Assembly (NCBI GenBank): GCA_964648985.1
Contig: CAZYMS010000008.1
Location: 1 to 55,279, forward strand
Length of the DNA stretch: 55,279 nucleotides
Reading direction: 5' to 3'
DNA from: JAEUSE01 sp964648985
GTDB lineage: Bacteria; Patescibacteriota; Doudnabacteria; UBA920
Position 1 is the stretch's first letter. Each line of letters begins with the position of its first letter. The notes below the pieces were generated by a model, which saw only the letters and a list, made by a program, of their open reading frames with translations, had not been told where the DNA came from and made no database searches. Position numbers and translations under genes: made by a program. This document shows positions 7,912 to 16,155 of this stretch, piece by piece.

Positions 7912-9654
7912 ATGACTCGGCCACCGTTAAAACCTAAATCAAACTCTGGTCGTATTCGGTTTTTGGCCGGGTTTTTTGGTTTGCTGTTTGTATGCCTTGT
8001 GCTACGGCTTACAACACTTCAGGTCGCCTCTAGTGATTATTATAAAGGTCTTGCCCAGGACCAACATGCTTTTTTTGCGAAGCTTAGTCCTTTGCGGGGC
8101 GACATTAAAATTTCAGATCAATTAAGTCCGGAAAGCTACCCCGTCGCTACCAACATTGAGGCTACATTGGTCTACGCAGTTCCTAAAGATATTAAGGATG
8201 CGCAGGCTACGGCAAAGGCTTTGGCCCCCATAATTGGTTCTACCGAGGGAGATCTTGCTTCTAGGCTCTCAAACTTGGATAGGGTATATGTACCCTTGAA
8301 GCACCGGCTTACCGACAGCGATAAAAAAGCCATAGAAGCATTGAACTTGTCCGGGGTACACTTTGACTCAGAACGCGTGCGTTTTTACCCAGAGAGGCAA
8401 TTTTTAAGCCATATAGTAGGTTTTTTGGGATATAGAAGCGATAGTGGTTCAGATCAGGTCGGTGTATATGGTCTAGAACGAAAGTACGATGCCATACTTT
8501 CCGGTATGGCCGGAGGAATACGTAATCAAAGTGCTGCTGGCCGCTGGTTATTCGGTTCTGGTGGCGACTTCATTCCTGCCCAAAACGGTAACAGCCTCAT
8601 GCTTACTATTGACCGCGCTATCCAAATGCAAGCTGAGCAGGTATTAACTAAAGCAGTAATAGACAACCTTGCGGATGGCGGTTGTATTACCGTTATGGAT
8701 CCCAAAACAGGTGCTATCTTGGCTATGGCCAGTAACCCTAGCTACGATCCAAACGAATATAGTAAAGTGGCCGATCAGGCCGTATTCATTAACTCATGTA
8801 CTAGTAGTAGCTATGAGCCTGGCTCTGTTTTTAAAGCAGTCACTATGGCCGCTGGTGTAGAAAAAGGCGTAGTCGGCCCGGATACTACCTATGACGATAC
8901 GGGACAAGTAGTGGTAGATGGCTATACTATTAAAAACTCAGACAATAAAGCGCACGGTATCCAGACAATGACCCAAGTGCTGGAAGAGTCCCTCAATACT
9001 GGTGTTATTTTTGTGAAAGATAAAATAGGCAACTCACTCTTTTCAGACTATGTGAGTAAATTTGGATTTGGGTCTCCTACCGGTATTGACCTGCCTGAAT
9101 CTACTGGTAACACAAATAATATAAAAGGGAATGTACAAGTAAACTTCGACACTGCAAGTTTTGGTCAGGGTATATCGGTAACACCACTCCAAATGGTGCG
9201 GGCGTATGCCGCACTGGCGAATGGTGGTCGTTTGCCCACGCCGTACGTTGTTGCTGCACAAATTACTCCAGACGGAAAAACAATTTCTACTGAGACCAAA
9301 CTGTCTGCTCCTGTCATCTCAGAAAAAACCGCGAGTACGCTTGGGGCGATGCTTGTGAGCGTGGTAGAGCGAGGACATGGCAAGCGCGCAGCTGTTAAGG
9401 GATATTATGTTGCAGGAAAAACCGGAACCGCACAGGTGGCAAAGAAAGAGGGCGGGGGATATGACCCAAATAATAACATTGGTACTTTTGTTGGGTATGC
9501 GCCCGTAGAAGACCCTAAATTTGTTATGCTTGTACGCGTAAATCACCCGCGCACTGTGCAGTTCGCAGAAAGCACTGCGGCACCTGCCTGGGGACAAATG
9601 GCGCAGTTCTTGCTGTCGTACTTCAATGTGCCACCGAACAGGCCAGTAAAGTGA
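7912..9654 (+). CDS. ftsI: Class B penicillin-binding protein (FtsI/PBP2 type D,D-transpeptidase)
   Basis: A 580-residue bitopic transpeptidase: membrane helix at about residues 17-36, a dimerisation domain starting with PLRGDI, and a transpeptidase domain with SVFK (Ser305 to Lys308, in EPGSVFK), SLN (Ser360 to Asn362) and KTG (Lys503 to Gly505). It crosslinks peptidoglycan stems, and its place after the ftsL-like gene supports the septal role. ATG 7912 is preferred over TTG 7906, which lies in a repeat. No PASTA domains are present. The stop codon TGA is part of the downstream GTGACAAGTG element. Confidence 0.94.
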   Translation: MTRPPLKPKSNSGRIRFLAGFFGLLFVCLVLRLTTLQVASSDYYKGLAQDQHAFFAKLSPLRGDIKISDQLSPESYPVATNIEATLVYAVPKDIKDAQATAKALAPIIGSTEGDLASRLSNLDRVYVPLKHRLTDSDKKAIEALNLSGVHFDSERVRFYPERQFLSHIVGFLGYRSDSGSDQVGVYGLERKYDAILSGMAGGIRNQSAAGRWLFGSGGDFIPAQNGNSLMLTIDRAIQMQAEQVLTKAVIDNLADGGCITVMDPKTGAILAMASNPSYDPNEYSKVADQAVFINSCTSSSYEPGSVFKAVTMAAGVEKGVVGPDTTYDDTGQVVVDGYTIKNSDNKAHGIQTMTQVLEESLNTGVIFVKDKIGNSLFSDYVSKFGFGSPTGIDLPESTGNTNNIKGNVQVNFDTASFGQGISVTPLQMVRAYAALANGGRLPTPYVVAAQITPDGKTISTETKLSAPVISEKTASTLGAMLVSVVERGHGKRAAVKGYYVAGKTGTAQVAKKEGGGYDPNNNIGTFVGYAPVEDPKFVMLVRVNHPRTVQFAESTAAPAWGQMAQFLLSYFNVPPNRPVK

Positions 9655-9748
9655 CAAGTGGCAAGTGTAAAGTGACAAGTAAAACACGAGACCTCGTCTT
9701 GCGCTTCTTTGTTTTTACTTGTCACTCGTCACTTTGCACTCTTCACTG
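9646..9748. repeat. Word-hairpin element (GTGACAAGT family)
   Basis: AGTGACAAGTAAAA (9671-9684) pairs perfectly with TTTTACTTGTCACT (9713-9726), and outer copies of GTGACAAGTG and CGTCACTTTGCACT extend the hairpin. It supplies the stop codon of the penicillin-binding protein gene and reaches the stop of the convergent DUF2061 gene. Two copies of the same word family occur inside mnmA at 48218 and 48545. Confidence 0.85.
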
Positions 9749-9973
9749 AGAGTCGTGCTGCGTGCGCAACTTGCCCCAATGAATGTTGTTCCATAGGCGT
9801 TCATGGATTATGTAGAGTATAGTGCTGCCAATATTGGAGAGTATAATTACTTTGAGCGTGGTGTCGTATTGCCGTGTGATAGCAAATATAATAAGCCCAT
9901 CCGCCATGAGAATAATAAACCGATAGGTAATTGCTTTTAAGATAGACCGTTTATAATGTTCGTGGAAAGCCAT
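9743..9973 (-). CDS. DUF2061 small membrane protein
   Basis: A 76-residue membrane protein matching DUF2061: RSILKAITYRFIILMADG at the start, two hydrophobic helices, then ILYIIHERLWNNIHWG at the end. The function of the family is unknown. The ATG at 9973 is preferred; an upstream TTG at 9997 lies inside a word-hairpin. It converges on the penicillin-binding protein gene. Confidence 0.8.
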   Translation of the reverse strand: MAFHEHYKRSILKAITYRFIILMADGLIIFAITRQYDTTLKVIILSNIGSTILYIIHERLWNNIHWGKLRTQHDSQ

Positions 9974-9986
9974 AATTTCATAAGCT

Positions 9987-10098
9987 CCAAATATCAAATG
10001 ATAAATATCAAATAAATTCCAAATTCAAAAATCTTAAACGTGTACGCTCTCTCTATATTGAATATTGGCATTTTGAATTTGGCGTGTATTTGATATTC
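9987..10098. repeat. Word-hairpin element (ATATCAAAT / CCAAATTC words)
   Basis: Left-arm words AATATCAAAT and CCAAATTCAAAA face TTTTGAATTTGG and ATTTGATATT on the right. The element fills the gap between two minus-strand genes. Confidence 0.75.
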
Positions 10099-10113
10099 AG
10101 TACCTATAATTTG

Positions 10114-10800
10114 TTATTTTAATTCTCTTTTCGTAACATTTATTTGGTCTAGTTCTGCAGCGCAAAAGTTAGTTACAATTTCACGTGCCACGAGCTTTGC
10201 ATTGCCCCTAGTTTCCGCATGGCTGTTCATGAGGCAGTCTGGTTTTTCGTTGTGTACTAAACCAATTTGGTGGCCAAATTCATGTAGTAATGTAGACATG
10301 ACGTACAGTTCTTTTGTTTCGGGGGCAGCAGCGCTAAATTCTTCCAGTCCTTGTTTGTACAAAATAATGCCCCTCTCATTGTACGTTTTGCCGAGTGTGA
10401 GAGGGTTTTCTTCGTTCATACTTTCAAGGTAAATGTATAGCGGCGCGCTGTGTGAGGGTAGGCTGTCGGCACTCGTAAGTAGCTGGACTGGTTTGCCGGT
10501 AACTTCTGTAATTTTTTGACTAAACTGTTGCCATACCGACTCCGCGAACCACGGGTCAACATATGGTTTACGTATCACAGCAATATACTCTGTACGCGTG
10601 CCGAGGTATTCACTTTTTGCATCCCCGTCATCGTGCAGGTTGAATATAGTACGAAAACCTTCAACTTTCGCCAGCCGAGGGCGCCAGGCAGTGTTGAACC
10701 AATTGTCTTCGCTGCCGCTCGCTCCCAGAGCAAAAGCACTCGCTGTAGTGCCGAGGCAAATAATCACTATTAAGACTAGTATTGCAAGAGTTTTTAGCAC
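10114..10800 (-). CDS. Secreted metzincin-type zinc metalloprotease
   Basis: An N-terminal signal peptide or anchor (VLIVIICLGTTASAFA, residues 9-24) precedes a 200-residue domain with the extended zinc motif HEFGHQIGLVH (His173, Glu174, His177, His183) and a candidate Met-turn at CLMN (Met191). This spacing defines metzincins, so it is predicted to be an exported peptidase acting at the cell surface or outside. The substrate is unknown. It starts 6 bp after the sorbosone-dehydrogenase-like gene on the same strand, so the two probably form an operon. No Shine-Dalgarno sequence is visible. Confidence 0.85.
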   Translation of the reverse strand: MLKTLAILVLIVIICLGTTASAFALGASGSEDNWFNTAWRPRLAKVEGFRTIFNLHDDGDAKSEYLGTRTEYIAVIRKPYVDPWFAESVWQQFSQKITEVTGKPVQLLTSADSLPSHSAPLYIYLESMNEENPLTLGKTYNERGIILYKQGLEEFSAAAPETKELYVMSTLLHEFGHQIGLVHNEKPDCLMNSHAETRGNAKLVAREIVTNFCAAELDQINVTKRELK

Positions 10801-10806
10801 GAGCGA

Positions 10807-12063
10807 TTATGGGTGGGTAATCTTATATATAACCCCTGCCTTATCATCGCTTACGAATAATCCTTGGCCGGTGCTTGCAAGTATATCAACGGGTCGGCCA
10901 AGCGCAGTCTTGTTGTCGCTCGCTAGAAATCCAGTGAGAAAATCCGATGTACCTGTTACTGTACCTGTAGCATCAAGTTCGTAGTGCACTATTTTATACC
11001 CAGTGGGTATGCTGCGGTTCCATGAACCATGGTAGGCGACCAATAAGTCGCCCCTAAACTCTTCTGGCCAAGCCGTATTGTAATGGTCATCGTTAGCAGG
11101 AATAAATGCAAGTCCAAGCGGGGCGGAGTGCGCTGGTATCTCAATTTGTGGTGTTTGTTTGTCAGCACATGGGTCACGAATATACTGGTTTTTATCAAAG
11201 TCCGTGTCGTGGATGTTTTTGCTATAGCATATGGGCCATCCATAACTTTTACCTTCCGCAATAATATTCACTTCGTCTGGCGGGGTATTGTCCCCCAAGA
11301 GGTCCCGCCCCATATCAGTAGCCCATAGTTCTCCTGTTTGTGGATTCTCAGCCATGAATACGGAGTTGCGCAGACCTGTTGCGTAGGGTTTGAAGTCGCT
11401 GCCATCAAGATTGCTACTCCATATTGCGGCTCTTCGGTCGTCTGTTTCGTTGCATACATTACAGGAAGATCCAATTGCAACCAAAAGCCGGGGTCCGTTC
11501 GCAGTGTTTATTATATGCAATGTTCGTGTAGTGTGGTTGCCACCGCTAGGGAGCTCGAGTATTTTTTGGGGTGCTGTTGCCATCGCTTTGGCTGTATCGT
11601 ACGTGAATACTTTTACGCTATTTACCTCTGCTACAAAAAGTTTGCAGGTAGTTTGGTCACATCGAAATACAAAACCATGCGGTTTATTCAATCCGGTAAC
11701 TACAGGAATAGGTGAACCGGCAATACCATTTGTATCATCAAACGCGACAAGCTTTCCCTGGCTAGGAATGCTGGCCACAAGCCGTCCATGCGGATCAAGG
11801 CCCAGTGCGCGTGGGCTTCCAAGGTCTTTGGCGTATATGGATATACCAAAGCCGTCGGGTAGGTGCAGGGGCATGCCCGTGGTATTTACAGCGGCAGCAG
11901 GGGAGCCGCTTGGCGGAATGACATCGGTTATATCAGTGTCGGGCGAACGAAATGCTGGTCCGCTGCCAGAGAGGTTGAGTTTATAAAACCAAGCTCCCGC
12001 GGACAACGCTGCAATTATAAACACAGCTATAATCCCGAAAGTAATTTTCTTTTGTTTACTCAT
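10807..12063 (-). CDS. Membrane-anchored glucose/sorbosone dehydrogenase-like beta-propeller
   Basis: A membrane helix (IIAVFIIAALSAGAWFY) is followed by a six-bladed propeller resembling PQQ-dependent soluble glucose/L-sorbosone dehydrogenases: LPDGFGISIYAKDLGSPRAL, GLNKPHGFVF, GLRNSVFMAENPQTGELWATD, GDNTPPDEVN, YGWPICY and GLAFIPAND. The family oxidises sugars or aldehydes with PQQ; whether this organism makes PQQ is unknown, so the domain may have another role. It is the first gene of a pair with the metzincin. A cysteine-rich insert (GSSCNVCNE) is present. Confidence 0.85.
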   Translation of the reverse strand: MSKQKKITFGIIAVFIIAALSAGAWFYKLNLSGSGPAFRSPDTDITDVIPPSGSPAAAVNTTGMPLHLPDGFGISIYAKDLGSPRALGLDPHGRLVASIPSQGKLVAFDDTNGIAGSPIPVVTGLNKPHGFVFRCDQTTCKLFVAEVNSVKVFTYDTAKAMATAPQKILELPSGGNHTTRTLHIINTANGPRLLVAIGSSCNVCNETDDRRAAIWSSNLDGSDFKPYATGLRNSVFMAENPQTGELWATDMGRDLLGDNTPPDEVNIIAEGKSYGWPICYSKNIHDTDFDKNQYIRDPCADKQTPQIEIPAHSAPLGLAFIPANDDHYNTAWPEEFRGDLLVAYHGSWNRSIPTGYKIVHYELDATGTVTGTSDFLTGFLASDNKTALGRPVDILASTGQGLFVSDDKAGVIYKITHP

Positions 12064-12078
12064 ATGCGTTTACAATTA

Positions 12079-12567
12079 CTATTGGTCCTTTGTAAATATC
12101 TGAATAGCTTGAGCTATTTCATTCGGAATCGCGCCAAGGCAGTCGTACCTATTTACTTCTTCTGCATTTACCCAGGCATATTCAGTAAAGCTTCCAGCTT
12201 CCAATATTACTTCACCGCTTTTATAGCGAGCTGCAAATGACAGGGTAATAACTGGTATGCTGTCTGGTCGTACAAAGGTTAAACTTCGTAGGTAGGTAAA
12301 TTCTGGTATTAGTTCAATGCCGGACTCTTCCCGTGTTTCCCGCATAAGGAGGTTCTCAAGAGCGTTTCTATTTACCTGCTCTGGGAGGTCTTTTCGCTCA
12401 AGTTTGCCGCCAGGCACGGCCCACTTACCACCTCCCACTACTTCACGCTCATGACGTTTCATAATTAAGCACCGTTTGTCACTGTCTCGGTACACAACAA
12501 CAGTAGGAGCGAAGTAGAAGAGTTTGTCTAATTTTGCGTGGTCAAGGGAAATAGTTGGGTCAGGCAT
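12079..12567 (-). CDS. Nudix hydrolase with an expanded Nudix box
   Basis: A 162-residue Nudix protein. The catalytic helix reads LLMRETREESGIEL, with the REXXEE core, preceded by KWAVPGGKLERKD. About ten extra residues lie between the GG and the RE part compared with the standard GX5EX7REUXEEXGU spacing. It should hydrolyse a nucleoside-diphosphate-linked compound; the substrate is not assignable. It lies 17 bp downstream of the LOG-family gene on the same strand and is probably co-transcribed. Confidence 0.87.
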   Translation of the reverse strand: MPDPTISLDHAKLDKLFYFAPTVVVYRDSDKRCLIMKRHEREVVGGGKWAVPGGKLERKDLPEQVNRNALENLLMRETREESGIELIPEFTYLRSLTFVRPDSIPVITLSFAARYKSGEVILEAGSFTEYAWVNAEEVNRYDCLGAIPNEIAQAIQIFTKDQ

Positions 12568-12584
12568 ACTACAAGCAGAACAAC

Positions 12585-13481
12585 TTAAGAATGACGAGGC
12601 TTTGGCTTGCCGGCGGTGCGAGCGCGACGAGTTTTTTCAGTAATAGGAGGAAGGTGCGTGGGTCCGTAGTCAGACATTTGTACTCCGGCGGGGTTGTGTT
12701 CGAGGTGTATGGCACGGGGGTGCTGGAACGCACCGTTAAGCAATAACTTGTTTATATAGTGATAGGCCGCTTCCGCGTGTTCTACTACATGGTAAAGATC
12801 TACATCTTCCGGCGCAATGGCACGGTGGTCTTTTAGGACCACTTTGTTTATCCATGCAAGTAATGGTTTCCAAAAATCGCGATCTATTAAAAGAACGTAC
12901 ACTCCTGAGATTTTTTTTGTCTGAATAAGTGTAAGAATTTCAAATAGTTCATCGAGGGTGCCAAATCCTCCAGGGAAAAATATGTAAATTTGCGCAACCG
13001 AGGCGAGCATTACTTTACGCGTAAAGAAATAATGAAAACTTTCACTTTCATTTACATACCGGTTTACACGCTGCTCGTTGGGAAGTTGTATATTTAAACC
13101 AACAGATTTCCCCCCTGCTTCTCGCGCTCCCTTGTTTGCTGCTTCCATTATGCCTGGTCCGCCACCAGTAACGACAGCAAAGCCTTCTTTGGCTAGTAAA
13201 TACGAAAGTTTTTGAGCGTCACGGTACACGCCGTGTTCTGCGCCCCAGCGTGCAGAACCAAATATGCTCACCGCATAGTCAAACTGGCCAATGAAGCGGA
13301 ATCCCTCCATAAACTCTGAAACGATACGCCAGAGCCTGGCAGGGGAAAAGAGGTCTGCCTGGGGGCTCATGAGTGAGTGAAGCTGCCGCTTACTGAGGCG
13401 TGCCTCTGCTTGCAGGGGGGTTTTCTTGGCTTTTTTGGGTAGTACTACGTGTATTTTTTTCAGTTTTTTTTCAGTAGCCAT
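12585..13481 (-). CDS. LOG-family nucleotide phosphoribohydrolase-like protein
   Basis: A Rossmann-type protein of 298 residues with the LOG signatures VTGGGPGIMEAANKGA (residues 104-119) and FPGGFGTLDELFE (169-181). Family members cleave the N-glycosidic bond of nucleoside 5'-monophosphates. An extra basic N-terminal segment of about 40 residues (KKAKK and similar) precedes the core. No Shine-Dalgarno sequence is found. It is followed closely by the Nudix gene, so both may work in nucleotide turnover. Confidence 0.88.
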   Translation of the reverse strand: MATEKKLKKIHVVLPKKAKKTPLQAEARLSKRQLHSLMSPQADLFSPARLWRIVSEFMEGFRFIGQFDYAVSIFGSARWGAEHGVYRDAQKLSYLLAKEGFAVVTGGGPGIMEAANKGAREAGGKSVGLNIQLPNEQRVNRYVNESESFHYFFTRKVMLASVAQIYIFFPGGFGTLDELFEILTLIQTKKISGVYVLLIDRDFWKPLLAWINKVVLKDHRAIAPEDVDLYHVVEHAEAAYHYINKLLLNGAFQHPRAIHLEHNPAGVQMSDYGPTHLPPITEKTRRARTAGKPKPRHS

Positions 13482-13538
13482 GTGCTTATATTTTACGTAT
13501 ATCTCTTCTTGTAGTATATCAGAAAATATATGAAAAAT

Positions 13539-13570
13539 AATACAACCACCTGCATGCAGGTGGTTGTATT
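13539..13570 (-). terminator. Perfect 32-nt palindrome, terminator of the minus-strand gene upstream
   Basis: The sequence is fully self-complementary, centred on TGCA, with arms AATACAACCACCTGCA. On the minus strand it is followed by an AT-rich tract with TTTTT. It lies 12 bp beyond the stop of the gene at 13583-14221. Confidence 0.75.
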
Positions 13571-13582
13571 TTAACTCTACCG

Positions 13583-14221
13583 TTATTTGGTCTCTTCCGG
13601 CTTAGCAGTCGATTCTTCAATAATAACCACTTCTGTATCTTTCTCGATTATATTACCGAAGCTTCGAGCCAGGTTGCCCAGCGCGACGCTGAGTAGAGCA
13701 GAAAGCAGTAAAAGTACCACCCAGGTTATAAGGGATATAAGAGCAAGGCTGTGCTCACGCTTTTCTATTTCACGAATGTTGCGACCGGCAAGGATGTAGT
13801 AGTCCGAGTCACCACTTTTAACGGGCATTACTACTGCGGCTATACGGACTCCTTTTTCTGGCTGCCAGGTAAGTATGTTGCGGCCATGCTTTTTTGCATC
13901 GTCGAATACTCCTTTTGGTGGGACAGGGTCTTTATCGTTCAGCTTTGCGGATGAGCCTACCACTTTACCATCTTTATCAAAGATCATGGCAAAGGCAGCA
14001 AGGCTATCTTTAATATTTGTACCAGCGCTTGGAGGTATTATTTGATCTGCTGGGGCCCCCTTAGTTATGGCTTCGCTAATTTCCTGAGTAATTTCTATTT
14101 GAGGGTCATTGGCATTTTGGCGATAATTTTGCTGTACCCCGGCGTATACGAGACCAACCAGGACAGTCATAATAGCGGCCAAAATCACCCAAATTCCAAA
14201 CAGTTTAGAACGTGTATTCAT
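13583..14221 (-). CDS. Two-helix membrane protein with an extracytoplasmic sensor-like domain
   Basis: Helices at about residues 8-27 and 157-180 flank a domain of roughly 125 residues (IFDKDGKVVGSSAKLNDKD, then IAAVVMPVKSGDSDYYILAGR) that resembles a PAS/CACHE-type sensor. A short charged cytoplasmic tail follows (EDTEVVIIEES-like). There is no kinase, HAMP or effector domain, so it is an orphan sensor-like protein of unknown role. It ends at a perfect palindromic terminator. Confidence 0.65.
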   Translation of the reverse strand: MNTRSKLFGIWVILAAIMTVLVGLVYAGVQQNYRQNANDPQIEITQEISEAITKGAPADQIIPPSAGTNIKDSLAAFAMIFDKDGKVVGSSAKLNDKDPVPPKGVFDDAKKHGRNILTWQPEKGVRIAAVVMPVKSGDSDYYILAGRNIREIEKREHSLALISLITWVVLLLLSALLSVALGNLARSFGNIIEKDTEVVIIEESTAKPEETK

Positions 14222-14281
14222 GTGTTTCTATTTACTTATACCTTATACTAGCAGGATTTTGGCAAAATCCCAATAGGGGGT

Positions 14282-14569
14282 CTAGGCTATTAATAAGTTA
14301 TATGTGCGTTTTTCCGAGGATATTGTTTCTCGTGCTACGTGGAGGAAGGCAAAATAAGCCACCAGGGTACTGAGGGCCGCTGTGCTTGTGGCAAGTACAA
14401 TCACAGCATGTGTATGCTCTGAGAATTGTTTACTATAGTTCTTGCCTGCATACACGCTCGCGATGCCGGGAAGGAGTGCAGGTAGTTTAATAAGCCGCCT
14501 GAGGATTATATCAATAGCATCCCCTGATATATGCTCATCCAAGCGAAGAAAAAAAGTTTGCATAACCAT
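14282..14569 (-). CDS. Dabb-domain (stress-responsive alpha/beta barrel) protein
   Basis: A 95-residue protein with the Dabb layout: FFLRLDEHISGDAIDIIL, LPALLPGIASVYAGKNYS, then THAVIVLATSTAALSTLVAY and a helix near FLHVARE. Such proteins form dimeric ferredoxin-like barrels; the biochemical role is usually unknown. It stands alone between two minus-strand genes, and no Shine-Dalgarno sequence was found. Confidence 0.7.
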   Translation of the reverse strand: MVMQTFFLRLDEHISGDAIDIILRRLIKLPALLPGIASVYAGKNYSKQFSEHTHAVIVLATSTAALSTLVAYFAFLHVARETISSEKRTYNLLIA

Positions 14570-14612
14570 ATACTTCAGTATACTCCACGTTTAAAGTGAG
14601 AGGTGTGTATAA

Positions 14613-14638
14613 TAAACCGCCCAGAGCAGGGCGGTTTA
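14613..14638 (-). terminator. Hairpin terminator for the DUF6526 gene
   Basis: TAAACCGCCC and GGGCGGTTTA form a 10-bp stem with a six-base loop, 9 bp beyond the stop of the minus-strand gene at 14647. The T tract is weak. Confidence 0.6.
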
Positions 14639-14646
14639 AAAATAGG

Positions 14647-15096
14647 TTATATGCGGTGGTGGTCAGCGCGCCAGGTTTTAATGGCTCGTTTTATTTGATC
14701 GTTAGTCAGGTTTTCCGAGACTGCACGTTTTGCAAGGTCTATAAATTCTTCATCGCTGGCAAATCGTAGAGCAATAATTTGCTTCATAGTGAGCGCTCTG
14801 TCTAAGGGCTTCCCTGTTGCAGTAAAGTGACGGAAGTTTTCTTCGGCGCGTATGGCACGGTCTTGCACTTTGGCGCTAAAGCTGCGTATAAAGAATGCGG
14901 CAAACCCGATGAACACAACTATGCCAAGTATGAGCCATGATTGCACGAGTGAGACATATCCGCAGCCATTCTTGTGCGTCCATTGCCAGTGAATATTATA
15001 AGCGCTACCAATGAGCAATAGGAGCAACAAAAGAGAGAGCCAGATATGAAATAAAGGGGTTAGTTTTCTATGGTTTGCGTAATTTTGTTCTTTCAT
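14647..15096 (-). CDS. DUF6526-family membrane protein
   Basis: A 149-residue protein with EQNYANHRKLTPLFHIW at the N-terminus, two membrane helices, then KVQDRAIRAEENFRH, IIALRFASDEEFIDLAKRA and a C-terminal IKRAIKTWRADHHRI. This order matches the DUF6526 family as I know it. The function is unknown. No Shine-Dalgarno sequence precedes the ATG. Confidence 0.75.
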   Translation of the reverse strand: MKEQNYANHRKLTPLFHIWLSLLLLLLLIGSAYNIHWQWTHKNGCGYVSLVQSWLILGIVVFIGFAAFFIRSFSAKVQDRAIRAEENFRHFTATGKPLDRALTMKQIIALRFASDEEFIDLAKRAVSENLTNDQIKRAIKTWRADHHRI

Positions 15097-15183
15097 GAGT
15101 ATGGGTTATGAATATATACCTATTATAGCATACCCAGGGTGTATATACGTGTAGCTTTTAAGCGGCCGTCTGTTTGTCCGTAT

Positions 15184-15233
15184 GCTATTTGAGCTTTGGC
15201 AATTCTCACAAAAAATTCCAAAGCTCAAATAGC
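15184..15233. repeat. Hairpin with 16-bp perfect arms
   Basis: GCTATTTGAGCTTTGG (15184-15199) pairs with CCAAAGCTCAAATAGC (15218-15233). It is part of the 321-bp gene-free stretch 15097-15417, which otherwise holds only the adjacent word-hairpin and AT-rich sequence. Confidence 0.8.
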
Positions 15234-15241
15234 AAATCTCA

Positions 15242-15350
15242 AATAAGCACCAATACCCAAATTACAAGTACCAAATCCGGATATTCTCTCGTTTAGGATT
15301 TGGATATTGTGATTTATTTGTTATTTGGATTTTGTATTTTGGTGCTTATT
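15242..15350. repeat. Word-hairpin element (CCAAAT words)
   Basis: AATAAGCACC (15242) pairs with GGTGCTTATT (ending 15350), and repeated CCAAAT/ATTTGG-type words lie between the ends. It directly follows another hairpin, so this gap holds two elements in tandem. Confidence 0.8.
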
Positions 15351-15417
15351 GACAAGGCGGCCTAAGTCAGGGTCTATACAACACGTTACACTATTGGTGC
15401 TTAAGCAAATATGGCAA

Positions 15418-16077
15418 TTATTTCTTCATAGAAGCTAAACACTGGGTTTTTGCTGGTTCAGGTAGTTTGTTGCAGGCAGCCATCATCTGGTCCATATTTG
15501 TATTGCCCGGAATTGGGGCTATGGTAGGAGGGGTTTGATATTGGTCCATCATGGCGCTCATGTCAGCAAATTTTATATTCGTTGGAAGCACAAACACGCT
15601 ATTGTCTACTGACCAACCAGTACAGTTGTAATTCATGTCCCTATTTGGGTCAACGTTTACTTGGCCGGTATTATTTACATCGCCTTTCGTGCTATTGCCC
15701 TGCATGGCAGAAAAATCCATCTTGTAGCCACTGGTTTGTCCATCCATCCATACATAGCTGGTTTGTCCGTCAACTATCATGTGGGTAGTAGCAGTTGAGC
15801 CACCGGTTTTGGCAGTAAAGTCACCACGCATTTTGCCGCTGGTAATGTAGTTGGTGCCGCTGCTTGATTCTACATCGAATGTGCACTTTTGCGACTTGTT
15901 CATTGCCAAAAGGCTTTTGAGTGAAGATTTCTCTGTAGTTGAGTTTGTTTGTGTCTCTGCTAAGGACTTCGCAGCTGTGCTATCTGCAACTTCACTGGTA
16001 GGCTTTGCTCTGTTGAGCAACACGCCACCAACTAATAATACAAGCAGAACAATAACTCCTAAAATTACTTTTTTCAT
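15418..16077 (-). CDS. Membrane-anchored extracytoplasmic protein
   Basis: A 219-residue protein with an N-terminal anchor (VILGVIVLLVLLVGGVLL), a Ser/Thr-rich linker, and a compact domain with CTFDVESSSGTNYITSGKMRGDF and repeated DGQTSYVWMDGQTSGYKM. This shape recalls LolA-like or DUF4412-type beta-rich domains, which is a weak comparison. Four cysteines, including CNKLPEPAKTQC at the end, could form disulfides. Cargo and role are unknown. There is no lipobox Cys. Confidence 0.6.
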   Translation of the reverse strand: MKKVILGVIVLLVLLVGGVLLNRAKPTSEVADSTAAKSLAETQTNSTTEKSSLKSLLAMNKSQKCTFDVESSSGTNYITSGKMRGDFTAKTGGSTATTHMIVDGQTSYVWMDGQTSGYKMDFSAMQGNSTKGDVNNTGQVNVDPNRDMNYNCTGWSVDNSVFVLPTNIKFADMSAMMDQYQTPPTIAPIPGNTNMDQMMAACNKLPEPAKTQCLASMKK

Positions 16078-16155
16078 AGCATTTAGTGCATACGATGGTA
16101 CCTAAAAATATTTCTAGATGGCATCAATGCAGATTTAATGAATATAGTACGATAT

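Noticed and set aside
15184..15350. Repeated words considered as a CRISPR array
   Set aside because: Units are inverted and of varying length with no spacers, and no cas genes are nearby.
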